From positions 1-56,592 of the IMG/VR virus record IMGVR_UViG_3300046777_002580: a DNA stretch of 56,592 bases; one strand, 5' to 3'. The stretch comes from a virus. Position 1 is the first letter of the stretch; the number at the start of each line of letters is the position of its first letter. Of this stretch, positions 1-5,421 are shown piece after piece. The notes beneath the pieces were generated by a model. It saw only the letters and a list, made by a program, of their open reading frames with translations. It was not told the origin of the DNA and ran no database searches. A program made the translations under genes and the position numbers.

Positions 1-180
1 TACCCGTTGCTTGTGGGGAGGGCCGGGGGGGGAGTGGTGCTACGCTAAAGCAAAGAAAAGAGGCTGCCATATTTCCATGCACCACATAAAATTTTCATGC
101 AAACATATAAACCACAATTATATTAACCTTGCTTAGACGGTAGTTTATTGATAGAAATTTACAATAAAGTGAGAAAATAG

Positions 181-206
181 AAAGACCTGTTTTTAGGCAG
201 GTCTTT
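181..206 (-). terminator. Rho-independent terminator for leftward genes
   Basis: A 9-bp perfect stem (AAAGACCTG / CAGGTCTTT, 181-189 with 198-206) with an 8-nt loop is followed on the minus strand by a T-rich stretch. It lies just downstream of the 44-residue leftward gene and the small-terminase-like gene, so it probably ends that transcript. Confidence 0.7.
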
Positions 207-223
207 GAAGTCGTTAATAGTCG

Positions 224-358
224 TTAATTGTTAGTAGTTATGGCTAGAATCTTCTTTTCCAGTTTAGATATAAGCTCTTTAGCCGTGAGCTTATGTCCTT
301 TATCGATGCAGGAGTCAATCTCGTATAAAGACGAGATAATTTCTTGGAGTATTTCCAT
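224..358 (-). CDS. Small hypothetical protein (44 aa)
   Basis: A 44-residue leftward frame begins with MEILQEIISSLYEID and ends in ITTNN. It is charged and predicted helical (KELISKLEKKIL), with no recognised domain. It lies 64 bases beyond the stop of the small-terminase-like gene and ends 17 bases before a good terminator hairpin, which fits the last gene of a two-gene transcript. No convincing Shine-Dalgarno site is visible, so the start is tentative. The function is unknown; it could be a small DNA-packaging accessory protein, but only its position suggests that. Confidence 0.5.
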   Translation of the reverse strand: MEILQEIISSLYEIDSCIDKGHKLTAKELISKLEKKILAITTNN

Positions 359-422
359 TTTACTATTTAATAACTAAAAACATATTACCAAGAAAAGGAA
401 TTATTGTCAAGTAATATCTTAA

Positions 423-956
423 TTATTCTTCTTCTGGAGTATCTTGAATTAGAGATAAATCTATAACACCAAGACCTTCTTTCTCGATGCGTTTAATAGC
501 TGCATTGACATCAGAATAATATTGAAGACCGGTTATTTTAGAGATAGCTTCAGTAGCGCGAAAGATGATGCGAGACCAAGCATCAATCTCGTGTGGGTCG
601 TGTTCTAACTTGAGATAATCAAGACGTTCGTCGGATGACATGGAGTCAACTTTGGACAAATCAGACATTTTATATTGGAGAATTTTAGCTGCATAATTTA
701 ATAATTGAGAGTGTACTTTATAGTTTCTGCTAGCGATATCAGAAAGTTCTTGGTCAGCTTTATTAATGTCTGGATTTTTGTGATATTCCTTTTTGTCAGC
801 AACCCAATTGCCTTCTTTAGACCACTTTTCAAGAGTTGGTTTTGGGACACGAGAAAGAACAGAAATAGCTTTTAATGATATTTTAAAATCTTCAATATAT
901 TTTTTTCTACACTCTTCTTTGGTCCATCTATTTGAATTTAAACTTTTAAGTTGCAT
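423..956 (-). CDS. terS: Putative terminase small subunit
   Basis: The protein has 177 residues when started at the ATG at 956, which has GGAG four bases upstream; the frame stays open to 1166, but that part crosses a terminator hairpin and a promoter and looks non-coding. The N-terminal third holds a helix-turn-helix-like segment (SLKAISVLSRVPKPTLEKWSKEGNW), followed by the W-K-x-x-K pattern common at this place in small terminases; the rest is charged and helical. Small terminases bind the packaging site and recruit the large subunit. The large subunit lies on the same strand at the other end of the window, so the two would be adjacent on a circular map. A generic phage HTH protein is the main alternative. 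Confidence 0.55.
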   Translation of the reverse strand: MQLKSLNSNRWTKEECRKKYIEDFKISLKAISVLSRVPKPTLEKWSKEGNWVADKKEYHKNPDINKADQELSDIASRNYKVHSQLLNYAAKILQYKMSDLSKVDSMSSDERLDYLKLEHDPHEIDAWSRIIFRATEAISKITGLQYYSDVNAAIKRIEKEGLGVIDLSLIQDTPEEE

Positions 957-1050
957 ATATCTCCAGTTGCTAAAATTATTATTGCCAAAATAACAACTAA
1001 TATAGCAAATGATTGCAGATATCCACAAAAGTATTGTAAATCTTATAAAA

Positions 1051-1072
1051 CCCCAGCCCGTTGAAACTGGGG
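1051..1072 (-). terminator. Hairpin with T-run, leftward
   Basis: CCCCAG (1051-1056) pairs with CTGGGG (1067-1072) around a 10-base loop, and on the minus strand it is followed by TTTTATAAG. It sits between the start of the small-terminase-like gene and the divergent BRO gene. A related, less perfect hairpin lies at about 1163-1191. Confidence 0.45.
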
Positions 1073-1134
1073 AGCAAACCAAATCATCCAGTAAAACTAT
1101 AACACTAGTACGCTGTTTATTGAAAGAATTTGTG

Positions 1135-1142
1135 GCGATCGC
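1135..1142. repeat. HIP1 octamer
   Basis: Perfect GCGATCGC, the highly iterated palindrome of many cyanobacterial chromosomes. It lies inside the promoter region of the BRO gene. Confidence 0.9.
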
Positions 1143-1144
1143 AC

Positions 1145-1153
1145 TGCTATAAT
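1145..1153 (+). promoter_or_regulatory. Extended -10 promoter for the BRO gene
   Basis: TGCTATAAT at 1145-1153 is a perfect extended -10 (TGN-TATAAT) lying 64 bases before the ATG of the BRO-N gene. There is no good TTGACA at the usual spacing, as expected for an extended -10 promoter. The HIP1 octamer lies immediately upstream. Confidence 0.5.
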
Positions 1154-1217
1154 AAAAATAAGACACCCCCAGCTGTAAAACTGAGAGTGTTAACTACAAC
1201 ATCACTTAAATAACATT

Positions 1218-1940
1218 ATGGCACAGATATTTCAGTTTGAGAACCAACCAATCAGATTTGTAGATGGCAAACCCGTTGCCAATGACGTTGCTTCTGTTTT
1301 GGGATACAAAAATCCAGCAGACTCCGTATATCGATTAGTAAAAGACAAAAACAAAGGGGTATGTAAAATCCAGACACCTGGTGGAATTCAGCAAGTAACA
1401 GTTCTAGAAGAGGCTGGCATATACCAGCTTATATTTGGTAGTAAGCTACCAAGTGCTGAAAAGTTCCAAGACTGGGTATTTGAACAAGTACTGCCACAAA
1501 TCAGAAAAACAGGCAGTTTCACCACAAAGCCAAACTTCAAAGAAATCTATGCGGACAGACTGTTAAACAACAAAATAGTCGTCCCCACCGGATATTGGGC
1601 GGTATTCAATGAAAGTCACTTTTTGCTACTACATGTTGAAAAAGAGTTGAAACACCCAGTTGATAAATTTGACTTACTAGACGGCTCAGTTGGCACAAGA
1701 TGGGCAAACCATCGTAAAGATAAACAATGGGCGCTAGACAGCGATGTTGGCACCATCTCTTTTAACGATAAACGCGGCACCCGCTCGATAAGGTGTTACC
1801 AATATCCAGAACTCTCTTATTTTCGTTTATTTCTCCAAGATATTTATATCCCTCACTTCTTAGAACAATATCTTGAAGACAATCTTAAACGTAAAGATAA
1901 CTTGCTTAATCCTGGTAATGACACGCCACTTTTAGGCTAA
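1218..1940 (+). CDS. BRO-N domain protein, antirepressor-like
   Basis: The protein has 240 residues. Residues 1-100 match the BRO-N (baculovirus repeated ORF N-terminal) fold shared with phage antirepressors: an N-terminal strand pair (FQFENQPIRFVDGKPV), DVASVLGYKNPADSV, a basic stretch, VTVLEEAGIYQLIFGSKLPSAEKFQDWVF and QVLPQIRKTGSF. Residues 110-240 form a separate C-terminal domain that I do not recognise. BRO-N/KilA-type proteins bind DNA and often act in the lysogeny switch or late regulation. The gene is monocistronic, with its own extended -10 promoter and a terminator, and is divergent from the small-terminase-like gene. A role as a lysis-lysogeny or replication regulator is inferred. 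Confidence 0.8.
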   Translation: MAQIFQFENQPIRFVDGKPVANDVASVLGYKNPADSVYRLVKDKNKGVCKIQTPGGIQQVTVLEEAGIYQLIFGSKLPSAEKFQDWVFEQVLPQIRKTGSFTTKPNFKEIYADRLLNNKIVVPTGYWAVFNESHFLLLHVEKELKHPVDKFDLLDGSVGTRWANHRKDKQWALDSDVGTISFNDKRGTRSIRCYQYPELSYFRLFLQDIYIPHFLEQYLEDNLKRKDNLLNPGNDTPLLG

Positions 1941-1947
1941 TTAACTC

Positions 1948-1969
1948 ATAGTCTCTCCCCAGAGACTAT
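1948..1969 (+). terminator. Terminator after BRO gene
   Basis: ATAGTCTCT / AGAGACTAT forms a perfect 9-bp stem with a CCCC loop, followed by TTTC, eight bases after the BRO stop codon. Confidence 0.7.
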
Positions 1970-2462
1970 TTTCATCAAATCACCAACACTACTTGACAAG
2001 TCGCAGCGCGGGATAATCTTTCGTTCAAGACGGGTTGTCCCATCTTCCGAAAGACTAAGATTTTTACCAGAGAAGAATTCTTTGTTTCCGGACTCTTGTA
2101 CACCTCCCCAAAAATTCTCTAACTCTTGTCAAATAAGACTTTTCTCTTATATTATTTTTTTTCTTTGCATTGATATCTGTATATAGAATCGAGATCAACT
2201 TTCTTCACTCCCCGAAATCAACTTTCTTACTTTCGGGAAATCAACTTTTCTCACTTTTTATCAAAAATGTTAGTTAATTTGTTCTACTCTGTTATAAAAC
2301 TCCTTTTTAAATCAATTTTAAGCACTTTGTTTTTTGCAAAATGACAAACAACTCATCAATTCTCTTCCTGGCGAAATTTCCAGGCGATTTAGTATTATTT
2401 GTGTATTTAAATCTTTTTGCTAGTCTTAATGCTTTGTCAAGTCTAAACATTCTTGACATTAA
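1970..2462. other. Non-coding region, candidate origin/operator region
   Basis: About 490 bases between the BRO terminator and the leftward accessory cassette hold no convincing gene; a 74-codon rightward frame at 2341 is judged spurious. The region is pyrimidine-rich on the plus strand, contains the three 23-bp iterons at 2194-2262, and has an AAGCACTTTG element near 2320. Iterons in a non-coding, AT-rich stretch suggest a replication origin or a repressor-binding region, but no replication initiator gene is adjacent. Confidence 0.4.
2194..2262 (+). repeat. Three 23-bp iterons
   Basis: Direct repeats begin at 2194, 2217 and 2240 with an exact 23-bp period. All start ATCAACTTT, continue C/T-rich through CACT or ACTT, and the first two end in GAA. 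The period is close to two helical turns, so binding sites would lie on the same face of the DNA. Confidence 0.7.
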
Positions 2463-2486
2463 AAAACCTCCCACGGGGGAGGTTTT
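2463..2486 (-). terminator. Terminator of leftward accessory cassette
   Basis: AAAACCTCCC (2463-2472) pairs perfectly with GGGAGGTTTT (2477-2486) around a 4-base loop, and on the minus strand ends in a run of six T. It lies just after the stop of the gene at 2493. Confidence 0.85.
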
Positions 2487-2492
2487 GATTTG

Positions 2493-2750
2493 TTATCTGT
2501 TTAAGATTTGTTTTATTATTCGCCTTCTGTCCTTTAAATTTTTTGGAAGTTTCCAGCTAATTTGATAGTCTTCATCGCTATCAATTAGTTCTTTCAGAGC
2601 TGGATATCGAGATTCTACTTCCGCTCTCTGGCGGTTGTAGAAGAGCTGATCGAAATCTAGTAGTGGGCAGTGTTCCCACTCTTCATTGAGTAACTCAATA
2701 TAGATATCATTATCCAACCAAGCTCGTTGCGTGTTGTGTTGTAATTTCAT
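2493..2750 (-). CDS. Hypothetical protein (85 aa)
   Basis: An 85-residue protein of the leftward accessory cassette, starting MKLQHNTQRAWLDNDIYIEL. GGAG lies a few bases upstream of the ATG at 2750, which supports the start. It is acidic in the middle (DSDEDYQ) and strongly basic at the C-terminus (LKDRRRIIKQILNR). There is no recognised domain, membrane segment or signal peptide. It is the last gene of the cassette and is followed by a strong terminator. The function is unknown; small proteins of this kind in phage early regions are often host-takeover factors, which here is only inference. Confidence 0.7.
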   Translation of the reverse strand: MKLQHNTQRAWLDNDIYIELLNEEWEHCPLLDFDQLFYNRQRAEVESRYPALKELIDSDEDYQISWKLPKNLKDRRRIIKQILNR

Positions 2751-2765
2751 TGTTTTCTCCTTGTA

Positions 2766-3068
2766 TTAGTTTTCCATCCAGTAGACACATGGAGTGTCAT
2801 CATCCATGTTGTCATCTGTCAGCATTATTTTGTTTTCCCACAGCAGATTGCGGAATCTGCAATTCATCAGTAATAACGCCTTCGCCTTGGCACGCTGTTG
2901 ATTGTGGGACAATAACTGCCTTTTTAGCGATCGCACGAAGGCAGCTTTATACGCTGCTGTCTTCTCATTGAAGAAGACGTACTTGCCTTCGGGCGATCGC
3001 CTCACCTCCACCGGCACATTGATGCCGTGGAAGTTGAATTTCAATGTCTGTAGTATGTCGTCGTTCAT
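2766..3068 (-). CDS. Hypothetical protein (100 aa)
   Basis: A 100-residue protein with GGAGAA nine bases before the ATG at 3068. The N-terminal part alternates like beta strands (LKFNFHGINVPVEVRRSPEG, KYVFF), and the middle is basic and helical (FVRSLKRQLLSHNQQRAKAKAL). The C-terminus is acidic (TDDNMDDDTPCVYW). No family is recognised. Two HIP1 octamers lie inside the gene, which is unlike the rest of the window and suggests that this stretch was acquired from, or ameliorated toward, a cyanobacterial chromosome. It is followed within 15 bases by the next gene of the cassette. Confidence 0.7.
   Translation of the reverse strand: MNDDILQTLKFNFHGINVPVEVRRSPEGKYVFFNEKTAAYKAAFVRSLKRQLLSHNQQRAKAKALLLMNCRFRNLLWENKIMLTDDNMDDDTPCVYWMEN
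2927..2934. repeat. HIP1 octamer
   Basis: Perfect GCGATCGC inside the 100-residue hypothetical gene. Confidence 0.9.
2993..3000. repeat. HIP1 octamer
   Basis: Perfect GCGATCGC, 66 bases from the previous copy, in the same gene. Confidence 0.9.
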
Positions 3069-3069
3069 G

Positions 3070-3213
3070 CTAAAAATTCTCCATTGTTATATCTTGCCAG
3101 TTAATCTCAATCTCTGGCAGCTGCTCAACAGGTGCTGAGTCAGCTTCTATTGAGTCTGACAAAGACTCAATTCTCTCCATCTCGTTTTCCAACATGTAAT
3201 TGTAGTAATCCAT
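3070..3213 (-). CDS. Small acidic hypothetical protein (47 aa)
   Basis: A 47-residue frame starts MDYYNYMLENEMERIESLSD and ends DITMENF. AAGGAG lies eight bases before the ATG. The start codon overlaps the stop of the upstream TPR gene as TAATG, and the stop lies one base before the start of the next gene, so translation is probably coupled. It is very acidic, with no recognised domain. The tight fit between neighbours and the good ribosome binding site make it likely to be real despite its size. Confidence 0.65.
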   Translation of the reverse strand: MDYYNYMLENEMERIESLSDSIEADSAPVEQLPEIEINWQDITMENF

Positions 3214-3515
3214 TAGTATCTCCTTTGTGCGTTATCATTTATTGCTCCCTCGTAATCTCCTAACTTTAAACGCGCATATCCGCGTCTGATGTAGGAGATT
3301 TCATCTCCAGGATTGAGATTCAATGCCTGGGTGTAATCATCTACTGCTCCTTGATAATCTCCTAATCTACACCGCGCAGATGCACGATTGTAGTATAGGC
3401 ACCACACATTAGGCTTTAATTTAATCGCCTGAGTGTAGTCATCTACTGCTCCTTGATAATCTCCTGACTCACTGCGTGCAAGTCCAATTCTGTTATAGTC
3501 CATCCAATTCATCAT
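3213..3515 (-). CDS. TPR repeat protein, short
   Basis: The 100-residue protein is made almost only of tetratricopeptide repeats. Two complete 34-residue repeats contain GDYQGAVDDYTQAI/L.L.P, and a third, GDYEGAINDNAQRRY, is cut short. TPRs form helical protein-binding scaffolds and are common in cyanobacteria. The last codons contain the AAGGAG used by the next gene, and the stop overlaps its ATG, so the third repeat may have been truncated when the genes became coupled. A hairpin just upstream of the start may limit translation. It is probably a binding adaptor captured from the host; the partner is unknown. Confidence 0.8.
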   Translation of the reverse strand: MMNWMDYNRIGLARSESGDYQGAVDDYTQAIKLKPNVWCLYYNRASARCRLGDYQGAVDDYTQALNLNPGDEISYIRRGYARLKLGDYEGAINDNAQRRY

Positions 3516-3522
3516 GTTTTAT

Positions 3523-3543
3523 TGCCCACCCCTTGGGTGGGCA
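3523..3543 (-). terminator. GC-rich hairpin before TPR gene
   Basis: TGCCCACCC / GGGTGGGCA forms a perfect 9-bp stem with a 3-base loop, directly after the stop at 3549 and just upstream of the TPR start. There is no T-run on the minus strand, so it may act as an mRNA structure covering the TPR ribosome binding region rather than a strong terminator. Confidence 0.5.
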
Positions 3544-3548
3544 TTGTG

Positions 3549-3848
3549 CTATTTATTGAACTCTTCCCATTTGTCAGAGATGAAGTTAGACGCGATTTCT
3601 CTAACTTCTATGTACCACTGAGGAGCTGAGTCCTCAGTTTCGATATCCCATTTTTCGGAAGATGGATAGTGCAAGTCCACCTCTTCGCTTCCCAACACAG
3701 GAGTGTTATCCTCCCATGCGAAGGATAATTCGAATCCATGCTTTCGCACTTTTTTACTTCCTTCATTATTTGACAACCATTTCTCAAAGTGGTTGTCTTT
3801 TTCTGAGTGGTATTGTTCCAAGCAGTAATCTATAAACTCTGTCTTCAT
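3549..3848 (-). CDS. Hypothetical protein (99 aa)
   Basis: A 99-residue acidic protein (MKTEFIDYCLEQYHSEKDNH...). AGGAGA lies nine bases before the ATG at 3848; the ATG at 3884 lacks such a site. It carries several aromatic residues (FELSFAWEDN, APQWYIEV, DKWEEFNK) and no recognised domain. A strong promoter (TTGACA, 17-bp spacer, TATATT) lies just upstream, so this gene starts the leftward transcript that continues into the TPR and small genes. The function is unknown. Confidence 0.7.
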   Translation of the reverse strand: MKTEFIDYCLEQYHSEKDNHFEKWLSNNEGSKKVRKHGFELSFAWEDNTPVLGSEEVDLHYPSSEKWDIETEDSAPQWYIEVREIASNFISDKWEEFNK

Positions 3849-3890
3849 TGTCTTTGTCTCCTGTTCTTTGTTTTTGTTTTCCATACTTTT

Positions 3891-3919
3891 AATATAAACC
3901 ACTTTATTTTATCTGTCAA
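3891..3919 (-). promoter_or_regulatory. Sigma-70 type promoter, leftward
   Basis: On the minus strand, TTGACA (3919-3914) and TATATT (3896-3891) are separated by exactly 17 bp. The spacer ends GTGGTT, and similar sequence recurs in the promoters at 5121 and 52745. Confidence 0.8.
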
Positions 3920-3975
3920 GTGTTTTATAAAAAAAGTTTTTTTGCTAGAAAATCCTGTGATATCAATGGTTTTGG

Positions 3976-4365
3976 CTATTCTGTGTCCACCTCCCCAAAA
4001 TATCTTTTTAATTTTCCAATATTTTCTCTATCTACTCTAGCTTTGTTTAATCCCGCTCCATCTACTATCACTCCGTCTAAACTCGCTCCTCTTAAATCTG
4101 CTCCATGTAAACAGGCTCCTGTTAAGTCAGCATTTGTTAAGTCCGCATACACCAGATTTGCTCCGGCTAGATTTGTTCCTGTCAAGTCGGCTCCCACCAG
4201 CTTGGCAAATCTCAAGTCAGTAAACTTGAACGACGCAAATGACGCGTCTACTCCACTCAAGTTCGCTCCTCTCAGCTCTCCACATGCAAAGCTGCTGTTA
4301 GACAAGTCCTTTCCACTTAAATCTTGTCCAACAAAGTCTTCTCCAAAATAATCTTGATTGTTCAT
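3976..4365 (-). CDS. Pentapeptide repeat protein
   Basis: A 129-residue protein started at the ATG at 4365 (AGAGG upstream); the longer frame to 4545 crosses a terminator and is rejected. From about residue 10 to 105 nearly every fifth position is Leu or Phe in A(D/N)LXX-type repeats (for example GANLSG, ADLTG, ANLVY, ADLTN, ADLTG, ADLRG), the signature of a right-handed quadrilateral beta helix. Some members mimic DNA and bind gyrase; most cyanobacterial ones have unknown roles. The short C-terminal tail is charged (DRENIGKLKRYFGEVDTE). It lies between a terminator upstream and a promoter downstream, so it may be transcribed alone or by read-through. Confidence 0.85.
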   Translation of the reverse strand: MNNQDYFGEDFVGQDLSGKDLSNSSFACGELRGANLSGVDASFASFKFTDLRFAKLVGADLTGTNLAGANLVYADLTNADLTGACLHGADLRGASLDGVIVDGAGLNKARVDRENIGKLKRYFGEVDTE

Positions 4366-4401
4366 GTTGCCTCTCTGTTTATGCGGTGTTGACATTAAAA
4401 A

Positions 4402-4420
4402 ACCTGGAAATCGTCCAGGT
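4402..4420 (-). terminator. Terminator after leftward gene at 4434
   Basis: ACCTGGA / TCCAGGT (7 bp, 5-base loop) is followed on the minus strand by TTTTTAATGTC. The flanking TTAATGTC also follows the terminator at 2463, so the two terminators share their tail. Confidence 0.8.
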
Positions 4421-4433
4421 GCGTTGTCATTGC

Positions 4434-4721
4434 TTAGATTGATATCACTTCTCCCCGGTTGGGGCCACTCATAATGGTGGCTCTCCCTGGCACGGGAGAA
4501 TATTTCGACACCTTTGCACAATCCTGCCAACGGGTGTCTGTACATCCGACTACAGCAGCATCCAAAAAGCCAGCGTAGTCGAGAATGTCTCCTAATTCAT
4601 TTACAAACTCAACAATGAGAACTTCATCGTTGACGTTGTTGATTTGTTCTCCGATGAACTTGTGGCAGTCATCGGAGGAACGTAAATCTAAACTAGATGG
4701 CACTGTGATTTTATAATGCAT
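4434..4721 (-). CDS. Hypothetical protein (95 aa)
   Basis: A 95-residue protein with an ideal AGGAGG four bases before the ATG at 4721. The sequence mixes strands and acidic helices (MHYKITVPSSLDLRSSDD, EVLIVEFVNELGDILDYAGF) and ends with GRATIMSGPNRGEVISI. No domain or membrane segment is recognised. It follows the 121-residue gene by only 8 bases and is closed by a terminator, so the two form a short operon driven by the promoter at 5121. The function is unknown. Confidence 0.75.
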   Translation of the reverse strand: MHYKITVPSSLDLRSSDDCHKFIGEQINNVNDEVLIVEFVNELGDILDYAGFLDAAVVGCTDTRWQDCAKVSKYSPVPGRATIMSGPNRGEVISI

Positions 4722-4729
4722 GTTTCCTC

Positions 4730-5095
4730 CTAGTGGTAGCAGTCGTCAATGTCCAGATTTGCGTCTGGAACGTAACGGACTTCTGGATGACTCCAGATCA
4801 GCCCCTTGTGCTGTTGCCAGAAGTTAGCGACGTTAAAGCCGCTTCCTCTCTCTGGAACAACATCAAACTCCAACTCCCATGGAGTTGGTTTTATCGCCAC
4901 AGCATGGTAAATGTGTTGGCAAGTTTTCCATCTTAACTTTCCAACATGCTCCATCGCTGGAGCAGCAAAAAAAGCTTTTTCATCACTGACTTCTACTTGC
5001 TCGAAGTCATCACCTTCGCTAGCGGCAGCACGAGCAAACAGCTCGTGCCATTCGTTTTCCATATAGGTGTACTCCATTTGTTCGTAAAATCTCAT
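4730..5095 (-). CDS. Hypothetical protein (121 aa)
   Basis: The start is the ATG at 5095 with AAGGAG upstream; a TTG 15 bases earlier overlaps that ribosome binding site and is rejected. The protein is acidic and aromatic (MRFYEQMEYTYMENEWHELF, FWQQHKGLIWSHPEV), ending DANLDIDDCYH. No known domain is visible. It is the first gene of a two-gene operon with a perfect-spacing promoter and its own terminator. A small soluble protein made early in infection is a reasonable guess from the promoter type, but no function can be assigned. Confidence 0.75.
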   Translation of the reverse strand: MRFYEQMEYTYMENEWHELFARAAASEGDDFEQVEVSDEKAFFAAPAMEHVGKLRWKTCQHIYHAVAIKPTPWELEFDVVPERGSGFNVANFWQQHKGLIWSHPEVRYVPDANLDIDDCYH

Positions 5096-5120
5096 AACTA
5101 TCTCCTTCAACTACTCCTTT

Positions 5121-5149
5121 ATCATAAACTGCTTTTATTTTACCGTCAA
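5121..5149 (-). promoter_or_regulatory. Sigma-70 type promoter, leftward
   Basis: TTGACG (5149-5144) and TATGAT (5126-5121) on the minus strand with a 17-bp spacer. It closely resembles the promoter at 3891: both read ACTTGAC(A/G)G and have GTTTAT before the end of the -10. Confidence 0.75.
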
Positions 5150-5177
5150 GTAGTTTAGAGAAAAAAGTTTTGGATAC

Positions 5178-5257
5178 AAAAGTGCTTTACAGCTAATCCA
5201 AATTACAACTTTTAACTCTTAAACTTCTTGTCAAATCAACAAAAAGTGCTTTATAGC
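5178..5257 (+). repeat. Two direct repeats, AAAAGTGCTTTAYAGC
   Basis: Copies at 5178-5193 (AAAAGTGCTTTACAGC) and 5242-5257 (AAAAGTGCTTTATAGC) differ at one base. They lie in the divergent region before the tape measure gene; shorter AAAAGTGC elements occur in other intergenic regions (2320, 44418, 44455, 53149). They are possible operators. Confidence 0.5.
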
Positions 5258-5395
5258 AAAACTTAACACATCAGACAAGAAGTCTCTAGCGCCAAATCTA
5301 AAATTCGTATAAGCTGCTAAAGCAATTATCTGTCCTCTATGTGGGGAGAGTTCTTGTGATAGCATTTATTGATAAACGGCTTTTGTTTTGGCAAT

Positions 5396-5411
5396 ATTGT
5401 ATATATACAAT
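5396..5411 (+). promoter_or_regulatory. 16-bp palindrome before tape measure gene
   Basis: ATTGTATATATACAAT is a perfect palindrome ending 10 bases before the ATG at 5422. It could be an operator, a TATATA-type -10 element, or a small mRNA hairpin at the ribosome binding site; no typical Shine-Dalgarno site is present. Confidence 0.4.
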
Positions 5412-5421
5412 TGGTGAAATT

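Larger units (their letters stand above)
5096..5421. other. Divergent intergenic region
   Basis: About 326 bases separate the leftward accessory operon from the rightward tape measure gene. The region holds the leftward promoter at 5121-5149, two 16-bp direct repeats (5178 and 5242) and a 16-bp palindrome next to the tape measure start. The open frame from the GTG at 5341 runs into the tape measure gene, but it crosses the palindrome and does not resemble the N-terminus of a tape measure protein. Confidence 0.5.

Noticed and set aside
1-60. G-rich run at the left edge as a functional element
   Set aside because: The run is unlike the rest of the window and lies at the very edge, so an assembly or contig-end artefact cannot be excluded.
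957-1166. N-terminal extension of the small-terminase-like gene
   Set aside because: The extension crosses a terminator hairpin, a promoter and a HIP1 site, and the ATG at 956 has a GGAG site.
2194-2262. Short CRISPR array
   Set aside because: Repeat units abut with no separate spacers and there are no cas genes; the pattern is that of iterons.
2341-2565. 74-codon rightward frame in the non-coding region
   Set aside because: It runs through the terminator at 2463 and into the antisense of the 85-residue gene, is hydrophobic by composition only and lacks a Shine-Dalgarno site.
3920-4351. 143-codon rightward frame rich in Ala, Pro, Ser and Lys
   Set aside because: It is the antisense shadow of the pentapeptide repeats; its repeats mirror the other strand and it has no ribosome binding site.
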